Source: Variovorax atrisoli 110B (lineage in GTDB: Bacteria > Pseudomonadota > Gammaproteobacteria > Burkholderiales > Burkholderiaceae_C). From it: a stretch of 64,000 bases of DNA. The DNA is taken from the NCBI RefSeq assembly GCF_000382045.1, contig NZ_KB907459.1:124001-188000 (forward strand), written 5' to 3'. Made by a program: the position numbers and the translations under genes. Below, piece by piece: positions 1 through 8,514 of this stretch (within the stretch, counting starts at the first letter, position 1; each line of letters begins with the position of its first letter). Below the pieces are notes generated by a model. The model was given only the letters and a program-made list of their open reading frames with translations. It was not told where the DNA came from and did not search any database.

Positions 1-1324
1 GGCGGTGGTAGCGGTCGGCGTGCACCGCACCGTCCTGCGCCGTCACAGTGTGCGTGGCGAGCGGGTTCGACGCCGGCAGCCTGAAGGCCGTGACCGGCAT
101 CCACGCGTAGACCTTCACGCCGGCGCGGCTGTGCAGTTGCCAGGCCGCGCGGCCGAACAGGTCGGCGCGCACCGGCAGGTGGCGGTTGGGAAAGTACAGC
201 GCGTCGGCCACGCCGTCGCCGTCGGGGTCGGCGTACGCCTGCAGGAACACCGCGCGCGGATGCACCGCGGCCACGCGGTCGATCAACATCGAGAGGTTGC
301 GCTCCTGCTGGGCCGGATCGGGGTCGTACACGTAGTCGAGGTCCACGTGCATCACCCGGTTGACCGGCCGCACCTCGCCGCCCACGGGGCTGCGCAGCAT
401 GCGGTCGAAGGCGGGCGCCTCGTTGTCGTAGGCGGCCAGCGCGCGGCGGATGCGCGCGAGCGGCACCTCGGGCGCGTTGGGCCCGTCGTCGAGCGTGAAG
501 GTGATGGGCATGCCCGCGCGCTTCGAGGCCTCGACCGCGGCGCTGTTGTAGGCGCCGTAGGGCCACACCATCGAGCGCACCTTCGCGCCGGTGCGCCGCT
601 CGATGATCTCGCGGCTGCGGCGCAGGTCGGCCTCGACGCGCCGCACATAGGTGTCGTCGTCCTCGTAGCGGCCGGTCTTCGGGTCGTAGCGGTGCGTGGC
701 CGCGGCCGGCAGCAGGTTGCCCTGCGGGTTGGCGAGGATGCCGGTGTGCAACGCGTCGCTGTGGCTCGCGAACTCGACCAGGCCCGAGCGCGCCATCTCG
801 GCCGCCTCGCTCCACGAGAGGAAGTTCTCGCGCGGCGCGGGCCTGTCGCCCCAGTGCACCTGCCGGCCCTCGGGCACCTCGAGCCAGCTCGTGACCAGCG
901 CCATCAGCGCCGGGTAGTTGTAGCGCTTGAGCAGCGGGAAGACCTTGGTGTAGGCGCTGCGGTAGCCGTCGTCGAAGGTCAGCAGCACCGGCTTAGGCGG
1001 CAGCGGCTTGCCGCCCGCGCGAGCGTCGACGATCTGCTGCAGGCTCACCGGGTGGTAGCCGTTGTACTGCAGCCAGGCGAGGGTGTCGGCGAAGGTGCGC
1101 TCGTCCACCGCGGTCTCGTCGGGCGATGCCTCGAAGCTCTGGCGCACGTTGGCGCGCACGTCGTGGAACGCGATCACGCGAAAGCTCAGGCCGTCGTCCG
1201 GGTCTGCGGGCGGCAGCGGCTGCGCGGGCACCGGCAGCGCGCAGGCCGCGAGCAGCGCCAGCAGCAGCCACGGCAAGGTCGAGCGCCAGAAGGCGAGGGG
1301 ATGGGGCTTGGTTTTTCTTCTCAT
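1..1324 (-). CDS. pgaB: Poly-beta-1,6-GlcNAc N-deacetylase PgaB (C-terminal part beyond the window)
   Basis: PgaB is a periplasmic, outer-membrane-anchored lipoprotein that partially de-N-acetylates poly-beta-1,6-GlcNAc before PgaA exports it. About 441 codons are visible; the rest runs off the left edge. The N-terminus has a lipoprotein signal with lipobox LAAC (Cys28). It is followed by the polysaccharide-deacetylase domain with HD at 54-55 and TFDDGY at 116-121, the metal-binding core of carbohydrate esterase family 4. The later part (for example KVYAWMPV) matches the start of the PgaB glycosidase-like domain. The ATG shares one base with the pgaA stop (TGATG), so translation is probably coupled. 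pgaC and pgaD are expected further left. Confidence 0.93.
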   Translation of the reverse strand, partial: MRRKTKPHPLAFWRSTLPWLLLALLAACALPVPAQPLPPADPDDGLSFRVIAFHDVRANVRQSFEASPDETAVDERTFADTLAWLQYNGYHPVSLQQIVDARAGGKPLPPKPVLLTFDDGYRSAYTKVFPLLKRYNYPALMALVTSWLEVPEGRQVHWGDRPAPRENFLSWSEAAEMARSGLVEFASHSDALHTGILANPQGNLLPAAATHRYDPKTGRYEDDDTYVRRVEADLRRSREIIERRTGAKVRSMVWPYGAYNSAAVEASKRAGMPITFTLDDGPNAPEVPLARIRRALAAYDNEAPAFDRMLRSPVGGEVRPVNRVMHVDLDYVYDPDPAQQERNLSMLIDRVAAVHPRAVFLQAYADPDGDGVADALYFPNRHLPVRADLFGRAAWQLHSRAGVKVYAWMPVTAFRLPASNPLATHTVTAQDGAVHADRYHR

Positions 1325-3936
1325 CACGGCAGCGGGGTCGAGAGGTTCAGGAAGACGCCGCGCTGTCGCTCGCGCACGCCGTCGTAGGGATGGCCGGAGA
1401 AGACCAGGCCGTAGCGCAGCTTGAGCTTCGGGCCGAGGTTCCAGCGGTGCTCGTAGCGCAGGCTCCACATCGGGCCGCTTCCGAAGCCGGCCTGCCGGTA
1501 GCTGCCGCCGCCGAGCTCCAGCACCTGGAAGAACTGCCGGTCGTCGCGCTTCCAGTTGAGCCACTGCGCGCGCACGCTGAACTGCACGCTGGAGTCGCTC
1601 GACGGGTTGAAGTAGGGCGCATCGACCGCGCGGCCGCGGCTCGCGTCGGCGCCAAGGCGCGTCTCGAGCTGGAAGGCCGGCGTGCTGATCCAGCGCTCGC
1701 GCCAGCCGATGTCGATGCCTTCGCGCCGGTTGCCGTCGCTGAAATCGAGCTGCTGCCACTTGAGATCGAAGCGGCGCGATTCGTCGACCACGTAGCCCGC
1801 GCCCGCGCCGAACTCGTGTGCGCCGATGCCCGCCGCGCGCGCCTTCCACGGCAGCTCCCGGCTGTCGCCGTCGTAGGTGGCCGACAGCCGCCATGCGTCG
1901 CCCGCGCGGTAGTCGAGCCGGCCGGCCACGCTGTTGCGGTACGGCCCGCTGTTCGCGTGCTGGACGATGCCTTCGGCGAGCCAGCGGCCCTGCTCCCAGC
2001 TCAGGCCGAGGCCGCCGCGCGCCCAGTTCGCGTTGCCGATGTCGGTGCTGCCGCGCCCCAGCGTCTGCTCGTAGAACACGCGCCAGCGGTCGTCGATGAG
2101 GCCCGAGCTGAGCCGGCTGTCGATGCGCCATTCGTGGTTGGCGATGGCCGCGCCGCCCGAGGAGGCCTCGGCGTCGACGTCGAGTCTCGGGCCCACGAGT
2201 GCGCGGCGCTTGCGTTCCATCTCGCGCACCTGCACCGAGTCGGGCACGTCGGCGGCGAGCGATTCGGCGCGGCGGCGGGCCTCGGCGAACTCGGACGCGT
2301 CGAGCAGCGCCTCGACATGGCCCACGCGCGCATCGGTGTCGTAGGGCGAATCGGCCGCGAGTGCCTCGTAGCGCGCCAGCGAGGCCTCGGGGTGCTCGCG
2401 CAGCCGCTCGGTGAGGGCCGCGCCGTGCGCGAAGCCGGCATTCATCGGCGCCTCCCGCGTCAGCACCGAGAAGCTGCGCTGCGCGAGCGCGGGACGGTCG
2501 GTATAGAGCTGCACCATGCCCCGCAGGCCGCTGACGTCGGTGTACTCGCCGTTCGGGCGGCCGGGCTCGGGCGCGAGCCGCAGCTGCGCGGGCGTGGCGG
2601 CCTCGATGCGCTGCAGCAGCGCATCGGCGTCCGCGAAGCGGCCCACGTCGAGGTAGGCGTAGACCAGCCCCAGGTAAGCCTGGTCGGGCATCGGCAGCTC
2701 GGCGCCGCGCCAGGCGATGGCCGCCTCGTAGACCGGCACGGCCTCGATGGAGCGCCGCTCCTGCGCCAGCGCGCGGCCCGCGGCCACCAGCGCGTAGGCG
2801 GGGATGTCCGTGTCGGTGGCGCGCATCGCGTCGTAGAGCGCGATGGCCTCGGCCGGGCGGCCGCGTTCGACCAGCGCCAGCAGGCGGTCGGACTGCAGCT
2901 TCACGCGCAGGTTGCGCCATGCGTCGGCGTCCGCCGAGTCCGCCTGGAGCGCCTCGGCATCGACCCGCGCCAGCGCGGCTTCCTGCTCGGCCAGCACGCG
3001 GTCGAGCGCCACGACGCGCTCGGTGCCCAGGCGCTGGTCGCGCGCCTGTATCGCCCAGCGCAGCCGCTGCGCAAGCGCCTCCTGCTGCAGGGTGGACAGC
3101 GCCAGCGGCGAGAAGCTGCCGGGGCTGGCGCGCTGCGCGGCCTCCGCGCTCTCGAAGGCGCTCGATGCGGCGCCGCTGTCGGCGAGGAGGAAGTCGGCCT
3201 CGCGGCGCAGGTCGGGACGGCCGGGTCGAAGAGCCCCGGCCTCGGCGTAGGCGCCCAGGGCCTGCAGCGTGTCCTTGCGGGCACGCGCGAGCGCGCCGCG
3301 CAGTTCGAGCAGCGCCACGCGGTCATCGATCCGCGTGGGAGCGGGCTGCGACAGCGTGTCGTAGAGCGCCTGTGCGCCGGCGAGGTCGCCGCTCTCGATG
3401 CGCCACCAGGCCTCGTGCACGCGGGGCTCGCGCGCTTCTGGCTGCCGCGCGCGCCAGACGGCGATCGTCTCGCCCTGCAGGCGGGTGTCGTGCGTGCGCC
3501 GGGCGGCCACCGCCAGCGGGCCCAGCGCATAGGTCTGCAGCGTCGAGGGCGCGAACTCGCGGCCGAGCGCGACGGCCTCCGCGTACTGGCCGTCCGCCGA
3601 AGCGATCGCGATGGCGTCGGAGGCCACGCGCCAGCGCGCATCGCCGTCGATCGGCGAGGCCAGCCATGCCTTGAGCTGGCGCAGCGCGTCGGCACCGGTG
3701 ATGCGGCCTTCGCGGCGCTCGACGATCAGCGCGTCGTGTCGGCGCGCGTCGTAGGCCGCGTCATTCGGCGAACGCGCGCTGTCGATGGCCGCGGGCTGTA
3801 CGGGCGACGGCTGCGCGAGCGCGACCGGTGCGCCGAACGCCAGGGTGCATGCCAGGGGCAGTGAGGGAAGTTTTTGCGCGGTCCGCGCCAATCGAAGAAA
3901 CATCGGACCGGCCGGCGCCGAAGCGCGCGCAGCCAT
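1324..3936 (-). CDS. pgaA: Poly-beta-1,6-GlcNAc export porin PgaA
   Basis: PgaA is the outer-membrane secretin-like porin of the Pga exopolysaccharide system. It has a periplasmic TPR superhelix that guides de-acetylated poly-GlcNAc into a C-terminal beta barrel. The product has a signal peptide (hydrophobic stretch ending ALAQPSP), a long Ala/Glu/Arg-rich helical TPR region over roughly residues 45-570, and a C-terminal third rich in alternating aromatic and charged strands that ends in an LNLSTPLP barrel strand. At 870 residues it is near the family size. I chose the ATG at 3936 because GGAGG lies 7 bases upstream; a GTG at 3969 would add 11 residues with a poorer ribosome site. It is first in the pga operon and overlaps pgaB by one base. 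Confidence 0.92.
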   Translation of the reverse strand: MAARASAPAGPMFLRLARTAQKLPSLPLACTLAFGAPVALAQPSPVQPAAIDSARSPNDAAYDARRHDALIVERREGRITGADALRQLKAWLASPIDGDARWRVASDAIAIASADGQYAEAVALGREFAPSTLQTYALGPLAVAARRTHDTRLQGETIAVWRARQPEAREPRVHEAWWRIESGDLAGAQALYDTLSQPAPTRIDDRVALLELRGALARARKDTLQALGAYAEAGALRPGRPDLRREADFLLADSGAASSAFESAEAAQRASPGSFSPLALSTLQQEALAQRLRWAIQARDQRLGTERVVALDRVLAEQEAALARVDAEALQADSADADAWRNLRVKLQSDRLLALVERGRPAEAIALYDAMRATDTDIPAYALVAAGRALAQERRSIEAVPVYEAAIAWRGAELPMPDQAYLGLVYAYLDVGRFADADALLQRIEAATPAQLRLAPEPGRPNGEYTDVSGLRGMVQLYTDRPALAQRSFSVLTREAPMNAGFAHGAALTERLREHPEASLARYEALAADSPYDTDARVGHVEALLDASEFAEARRRAESLAADVPDSVQVREMERKRRALVGPRLDVDAEASSGGAAIANHEWRIDSRLSSGLIDDRWRVFYEQTLGRGSTDIGNANWARGGLGLSWEQGRWLAEGIVQHANSGPYRNSVAGRLDYRAGDAWRLSATYDGDSRELPWKARAAGIGAHEFGAGAGYVVDESRRFDLKWQQLDFSDGNRREGIDIGWRERWISTPAFQLETRLGADASRGRAVDAPYFNPSSDSSVQFSVRAQWLNWKRDDRQFFQVLELGGGSYRQAGFGSGPMWSLRYEHRWNLGPKLKLRYGLVFSGHPYDGVRERQRGVFLNLSTPLP

Positions 3937-4245
3937 GACCGTGCCTCCAGTCTTTTTCTGGATGAACACCTTGCTCCCTTGGAAAACCGAAAAGAGACCC
4001 CGGGCGACCCATCGCGACGCCGCAAGGACCGGGGGTGCCTACGTGACAGGCCGGCAACCCCGATTCGGAGAATCAAATCTTCGTTGACTTTAGTGATGAT
4101 TGTTAACTAACGCAAACAATGAACTGAACTTTTGCGGTTCTAGGTGTGAATAGGTTCGCGTTTTGGCCGCCTGCGTCGATCGCTGTTGTCGGACGGGTGC
4201 CCGACCCGCCGATGACCGTGCGGTTCCGGCCCGGCCTAAGATCGC
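3937..4245. promoter_or_regulatory. Divergent pgaA / creatininase intergenic region with leader hairpin
   Basis: These 309 bases hold no gene. Next to pgaA, on the minus strand, is a strong hairpin with arms GGCAACCCC (4053-4061) and GGGGTGCC (4032-4039). It has one bulged base and a 13-base loop, and lies in the likely pgaA 5' leader. Around 4080-4140 the DNA is clearly AT-rich, with a short inverted repeat ATTGTT / AACAAT, and is the natural place for promoters in both directions. A weak minus-strand TTGCGT-17-TAAAGT pair can be proposed. I cannot assign a known regulator. Confidence 0.4.
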
Positions 4246-5103
4246 GTGATGAACGCTTCCCAGGCCCCTTCGACGCCATCGCTGCCATCGCCCGCGCTGC
4301 CGCGCTTCTGGTCGCAGCTCACCACGCGCGACTTCGCATCGCTCGACGCGAGCACCACCGTCGCGGTGCTGCCGCTGGGTGCGACCGAGCAGCACGGGCC
4401 GCACCTGCCGCTGGGCGTGGACACGGTGCTGGCCGACGGCATCGTGGCCGCGTCGCTGCCGCTGCTGCCGGCCGCGCTGCCTGTGCTCTTCCTGCCGACG
4501 CAGCAGATCGGCCTGAGCCCCGAGCACGCGCGCTTCGCGGGCACGCTCACGCTTTCGGCCGAGACGCTGATCCGCGTGTGGAAGGAAATCGGCGCAGGCG
4601 TGGCGCGCGCGGGCGTGAAGAAGCTGGTGCTCTTCAATGCGCATGGCGGCCACGTGGGGGCGATGGACATCGTGGCGCGCGAGCTGCGCGCCGAGCACGG
4701 GCTCATCGTCTACAGCGTGAGCTGGTTCAACCTGCCGCTGGGCGACGCTGGTGCGCAGTTCAGCGCGCACGAGCACCGCTTCGGCGTGCATGCGGGCGAG
4801 ATCGAGACGTCGATGATGCTGGCGCTCTCGCCGCAGCTGGTGCGCATGGGCGAGGCGCGCGATTTCGACTCCACCTCGCGCCAGCGCGCGGCCGACTACG
4901 CGATCCTCGGCAACGGCAGGAGCGCCAAGCTCGGCTGGGCCATCGAGGACTACAACGCCCACGGCGCCGCGGGCAACGCGGCCGCCGCCACCGCGGCGCA
5001 TGGGCAGGCGGTGGTCGACGAGGCCGCGCGGCAGCTCTCGCTGCTGCTGGAAGAGGTGTCGCGGCTGCCGCTGGAAACGGCCAACACCGGGCCTCTGCCC
5101 TGA
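4246..5103 (+). CDS. Creatininase-family amidohydrolase
   Basis: A 285-residue member of the creatininase (creatinine amidohydrolase) superfamily of cyclic-amide hydrolases, which use two divalent metals. The diagnostic run GATEQHGPHLPLGVD is at residues 44-58, supplying Glu47, His49 and Asp58 as metal ligands. A second conserved block, NAHGGHVGA, differs from the usual NGHGGN by ending in His. A Glu-bearing HAGEIETSMML follows near residue 185. Relatives include creatininase, the riboflavin-pathway hydrolase ArfB and mycofactocin MftE, so the family is secure but the substrate is not. It stands alone between two oppositely oriented genes. Confidence 0.82.
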   Translation: MMNASQAPSTPSLPSPALPRFWSQLTTRDFASLDASTTVAVLPLGATEQHGPHLPLGVDTVLADGIVAASLPLLPAALPVLFLPTQQIGLSPEHARFAGTLTLSAETLIRVWKEIGAGVARAGVKKLVLFNAHGGHVGAMDIVARELRAEHGLIVYSVSWFNLPLGDAGAQFSAHEHRFGVHAGEIETSMMLALSPQLVRMGEARDFDSTSRQRAADYAILGNGRSAKLGWAIEDYNAHGAAGNAAAATAAHGQAVVDEAARQLSLLLEEVSRLPLETANTGPLP

Positions 5104-5127
5104 ACTCCCGAGCTTCCTGAATTCCGG

Positions 5128-6093
5128 TCAGGCGGCGGCCAGCACGCCGGCGAACATGTCCGAGTCGACATTGCCGCCGCTCAGGCATACGCCCACCGTC
5201 CTGCCGCGCCAGCGCTCCTGCTGCTGGAGCGCCGCGGCCAGCGCGGCCGCGCCGGCCCCTTCGGCCACGTTGTGCGTGTCGCTGAAAAGGATGCGCATGG
5301 ACTGCGCGATCTCGTCGTCGGTGACGGTGACCACGTCGTCGGCCTCTCGCAACATCACCTCCACCGATTCGGGCACCGGCGTGCGGCAGGCCATGCCGTC
5401 GGCCAGCCGCGTGGTCACGGGCGATTCGACCGGCTTGCCCGCGCGGAAGGAGTCGCGATAGGCCGTCGCATGCGCCGACACCACGCCGATGAGCTTCGTC
5501 GATACGCCGCAATGCGCGCGCGCCGCCGCTGCGGCCGCGAAGCCCGAGCCCAGGCCGATGGGCACGAAAAGCACGTCGGGCGGCGTGGCCGAGAGCGCTT
5601 CGAAGAACTCGACATACGCCGTCGAGACCCCGCGCACCAGCTCGCGGTGGAACGAGGGCACGCGGTGCAGGCCGTCGCGTTCGGCGAGCGCGGCCGCATG
5701 TTCCGACGCGGCCTGGAAGTCGTCGCCGTGCTCGACCAGTGTGACGCCCAGTGCACGCATCGCGGCGTTCTTCTCGGTCGAGTTGCCGTGCGGCACGACG
5801 ATGGTCGCGCCCAGCCCGTGGCGGCGCGCCGCGAAGCCGACCGACTGGCCGTGGTTGCCGCGCGTGGCGCTGATCGCGTGGCGCACCGTCGGCTGCTCGC
5901 GCGCCAGCGTCTCGAAGTAGGTCAGGCCGCCGCGGATCTTGAAGGCGCCGGCCGGCGTGTGGTTCTCGTGCTTGGCCCACACGGTGGCGCCCAGGCGCTG
6001 CGACAGGAGCGGCCAGGCGTACTGCGGCGTGGGCGGCATGGCCGCGCGCACGGTGCGCTGCGCCGATTCGATCTCTTCGCGGGTGAATCTCAT
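5128..6093 (-). CDS. Threonine/serine dehydratase-like PLP enzyme
   Basis: A 321-residue fold-type II PLP enzyme related to catabolic threonine/serine dehydratases and hydroxy-amino-acid ammonia-lyases. The PLP lysine is Lys52 in TPAGAFKIRGG. The phosphate-binding glycine loop is IGLGSGF, and the C-terminal SGGNVD matches the family. There is no C-terminal ACT-like regulatory domain, so it is not the biosynthetic IlvA type. The open frame extends upstream, but the ATG at 6093 has AGGAAGAGAG before it and gives the family N-terminus. It is the last gene of the minus-strand amino-acid block, 23 bases after a LysE-type exporter. Confidence 0.85.
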   Translation of the reverse strand: MRFTREEIESAQRTVRAAMPPTPQYAWPLLSQRLGATVWAKHENHTPAGAFKIRGGLTYFETLAREQPTVRHAISATRGNHGQSVGFAARRHGLGATIVVPHGNSTEKNAAMRALGVTLVEHGDDFQAASEHAAALAERDGLHRVPSFHRELVRGVSTAYVEFFEALSATPPDVLFVPIGLGSGFAAAAAARAHCGVSTKLIGVVSAHATAYRDSFRAGKPVESPVTTRLADGMACRTPVPESVEVMLREADDVVTVTDDEIAQSMRILFSDTHNVAEGAGAAALAAALQQQERWRGRTVGVCLSGGNVDSDMFAGVLAAA

Positions 6094-6116
6094 GGGGTGT
6101 CTCTCTTCCTGTCTTC

Positions 6117-6749
6117 CTACTTGCGCTCGGTCAGCGCCACCCGCACGGCCAGCGCGGCGAGCACGCTGCCCATCACGTAGCGCTGCGCGCGCAGCCAGCC
6201 GGCGCTTTGGGACAGCACGGCCGTGATGCCTGCGGCGCCGACGATCATCACCGTGTTGACCAGCGCGCTGGCGGTCATCTGCGCGATGCCCAGCTGCATG
6301 CTCTGCAGCAGCACCGAGCCGCGCTCGGGGTGGATGAACTGCGGGAAGAACGAGAGATAGAACATCGCCACCTTCGGGTTCAGCAGGTTCGTGAGAAAGC
6401 CCATGCGGAACAGCTTGCCCGGCGGGTCGGCCGGCAGCGCGCGCGCCTCGAAGGGCGCGGTGCCGCCGGGCTTCACCGCCTGCCATGCGAGCCACAGCAG
6501 GTAGGCCGCGCCGGCGATGCGGATCGCGTCGAACGCCAGCGGCACCGCCAGCAGCAGCGCGGTGAGCCCGAGCGCCGCCGCGAACAGGTGCACCAGGAAG
6601 GCCAGCAGCACGCCGCCCAGCGATATGAGCCCCGCGCGCCGGCCCTGCACCAGCGTGCGCGAGACGCAATAGATCATGTTCGGCCCGGGCGTGAGCGCCA
6701 GAAGCAGCGAGGCGAATGCGAAGAGGGCGATCTCGGTGAAGCTCAGCAT
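6117..6749 (-). CDS. LysE/RhtB-family amino-acid exporter (first copy)
   Basis: A 210-residue inner-membrane protein of the LysE/RhtB family, which exports amino acids and related small metabolites by proton exchange. The N-terminal TPGPNMIYCVSRTLVQGRRAG is the family signature (residues about 20-40), followed by five to six hydrophobic helices. NLLNPKVAMFYLSFFPQF around residue 120 is the second conserved block. It begins one base after the stop of the VOC gene and is followed by the PLP dehydratase, so the three are almost certainly co-transcribed. The substrate is unknown. Confidence 0.88.
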   Translation of the reverse strand: MLSFTEIALFAFASLLLALTPGPNMIYCVSRTLVQGRRAGLISLGGVLLAFLVHLFAAALGLTALLLAVPLAFDAIRIAGAAYLLWLAWQAVKPGGTAPFEARALPADPPGKLFRMGFLTNLLNPKVAMFYLSFFPQFIHPERGSVLLQSMQLGIAQMTASALVNTVMIVGAAGITAVLSQSAGWLRAQRYVMGSVLAALAVRVALTERK

Positions 6750-6750
6750 G

Positions 6751-7443
6751 TCAGAGTCCTTGTGATTCGAGGGTCACGCTGCCGCGCGGCGTGTCGAGCA
6801 CGGCAACCAGGTTGGGCGGGCCGGCATCGACCTCGAGGCCCGTCATGCCGATGGCCGACAGCGCGGCGGCCAGCGCCGGCGCGCGCGGGTGCGTGGCGCG
6901 CAGCGAGCGCAGCACGACGCCCGACGCGGGCATGGCATCGGTGGGATGCACCGCACCCCACTGGATCAGCGTGGGCAGCGCGCCGTAGAAGAGCCGCTGG
7001 CCGTCGTCGCGCACGGTGATCTGCCATTCGAGCCGGCCGGCGGGCGTGTCGCGCGAGGCTTCGAGCAGCTGGCCACGGTCGATGTGCGCGTGCTCTTCAT
7101 GCGCCAGCGCGCGCATCGCCGCATGCGCATCGGGCACGCGCGCGACGACGTGGATCAGCCGCGGGCCATGCCGCACGAGGCCGGCCTGCAGCGCGGCATC
7201 GTCCATGTCGAACCAGCGGCGCGTCTTGGGCCGCGACGGCTTCCTGCCCGGCTCGATCGCGATGATCTCGGCGTAGGCCGCCGGATAGGCGTCGCCGGAG
7301 ACGTTGAACAGCCGGTTGTGCGTGCCCATGAGCGGATGCGAGCCGCCCGGTGCCGGCGTGATGCCGAGCGTGGCCTCGCACCACGCCACGCCCTCGGCGA
7401 GCGAGGCGGCGGCGATCACCAGGTGGTCGAGCTGCGCGTGCAT
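6751..7443 (-). CDS. Glyoxalase-like (VOC) domain protein
   Basis: A 230-residue protein starting MHAQLDHLVIAAASLAEGVAWCEATLGI, the typical N-terminal beta-alpha-beta unit of the vicinal-oxygen-chelate fold, here of the longer glyoxalase-like type (PF13468-like). His7 in LDHLV is the usual first metal ligand, and a GSHPLMGTHNRLF block follows. The reaction is unknown. I chose the ATG at 7443 because upstream in-frame sequence is arginine-rich shadow coding. It lies 14 bases after the phzF-like gene and one base before the LysE-type gene. Confidence 0.75.
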   Translation of the reverse strand: MHAQLDHLVIAAASLAEGVAWCEATLGITPAPGGSHPLMGTHNRLFNVSGDAYPAAYAEIIAIEPGRKPSRPKTRRWFDMDDAALQAGLVRHGPRLIHVVARVPDAHAAMRALAHEEHAHIDRGQLLEASRDTPAGRLEWQITVRDDGQRLFYGALPTLIQWGAVHPTDAMPASGVVLRSLRATHPRAPALAAALSAIGMTGLEVDAGPPNLVAVLDTPRGSVTLESQGL

Positions 7444-7457
7444 GGCGGGCTGTGCGT

Positions 7458-8381
7458 TCAGAGCGAGACGCTGCCGTCCACGCAGGTCACGGCGTCGCCG
7501 CCGACCCAGATGCGGCCTTCCGCGTCGCGCTCGATGTGGACGCGGCCCGCGCGGCCCAGGCACTGGCCCTGCGCCGCGAGGTAGCGCTCGGGCATGTGGC
7601 CGTCGGCGATCAGCCATTCGGCGAGGCTCGCGTTGAGGCTGCCGGTGACCGGGTCTTCCTGCACGCCGATGGGCTCGGCGAAGGCGCGCACCTCAAGGTC
7701 GATGCGTGCGCCGTCCGCGTTGGGAACCGCGGGCCGGTTGCCGAAGGCGCGTGCCTCGCGGTTGGAGCGGCCGATGAGCAGCGAGGTGTCGTGCGCCGCA
7801 GGCACGCCCGCCACGCCGGCCTTCACGCCCAGTTCCTTCAGCGCGCGATGGTCGGGCTGCAGCGCCAGCACCGCGTCGGCGTCGTTGACCAGCAGGCCGA
7901 ACCAGACGGGGCCGTTGTCCAGCACCTGCGCCGCGATGACCTGCTGCGCCTTCAGGCCCAGCGCGCCCGCCACCTTGGCCAGCAGCGCGGGGCTGGGCGC
8001 GCTGCGCTTGAGCGGCGGCGCTGCGAAGGCCAGGCGGCTGCCGTCGCGGCGCAGCGGCACCAGGCCCGCGCCGCACTGCTGCACGACCATGCCCGCCGCC
8101 CTGGGCTTGCCGCCGGCTTCCAGCCACGCATGGCAGCTGCCGATGGTCGGGTGGCCGGCAAAGGGCAGCTCGCCGCCGGGCGTGAAGATGCGCACGCGGT
8201 AGTCGGCCGTCGGATCGGTGGGCGGCAGCAGGAAGGTCGTTTCGGACAGGTTGGTCCACTGCGCGAAGCGCTGCATGGCGGCGTCGTCGAGGTCCTGGCC
8301 GTCGATCACCACCGCGAGCGGGTTGCCGTAATAGGCGGTGGCGGTGAAGACGTCGACTTGCTTGAAGGGGCGGGATTTCAT
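7458..8381 (-). CDS. PhzF-family isomerase-like protein (first copy)
   Basis: A 307-residue PhzF-family protein with two similar alpha/beta halves of diaminopimelate-epimerase fold. Diagnostic blocks are the N-terminal VDVFTATAYYGNPLAVV, LSETTFLL, the conserved catalytic-region GGELPFAGHPTIGSCHAWL near residue 65, and QEDPVTGSLNASLAEWL towards the C-terminus. PhzF itself isomerises trans-2,3-dihydro-3-hydroxyanthranilate, but most homologues outside phenazine loci have unknown substrates, and no other phenazine gene is present here. It is separated from the upstream GST gene by a dispersed repeat. Confidence 0.87.
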   Translation of the reverse strand: MKSRPFKQVDVFTATAYYGNPLAVVIDGQDLDDAAMQRFAQWTNLSETTFLLPPTDPTADYRVRIFTPGGELPFAGHPTIGSCHAWLEAGGKPRAAGMVVQQCGAGLVPLRRDGSRLAFAAPPLKRSAPSPALLAKVAGALGLKAQQVIAAQVLDNGPVWFGLLVNDADAVLALQPDHRALKELGVKAGVAGVPAAHDTSLLIGRSNREARAFGNRPAVPNADGARIDLEVRAFAEPIGVQEDPVTGSLNASLAEWLIADGHMPERYLAAQGQCLGRAGRVHIERDAEGRIWVGGDAVTCVDGSVSL

Positions 8382-8414
8382 TCGAGGCTCAGGAGGGTCG
8401 GATCAATGGACGAT

Positions 8415-8514
8415 GTCAGTCGGGGAACACCGTGGAACCGGCTTTGCCGGGCCACAGGTGTTGCCCCCTGCAAGGGGGTTGGCGCAGTCGCACGAAGTGC
8501 GCGGAGACTGGGGG
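8415..8514 (-). repeat. Stop-codon-anchored dispersed repeat, copy A
   Basis: Read on the minus strand, the element starts with CCCCCAG directly after the TGA of the GST gene. It contains in order GCGCACTTCGTGCG, CCCCCTTGCAGGGGG, CCCGGCAAAGCCGG and a GGTGTTCCCCGAC tail. The tail can pair with the earlier GGCAACACC, giving several nested hairpins. Near-identical copies lie at 12971-13067 and 50168-50264, with a decayed copy at 15249-15344. All are oriented the same way relative to the gene just upstream. Confidence 0.85.

Noticed and set aside
1126..3864. Long plus-strand open frame (912 codons) opposite pgaA
   Set aside because: It is rich in Arg/Ala/His without any domain and exactly mirrors the well-supported pgaA frame; a high-GC antisense shadow.
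4000..4070. Cyclic-di-GMP riboswitch upstream of pgaA
   Set aside because: The leader has a hairpin, but the conserved GEMM core and tetraloop-receptor sequences are not present.
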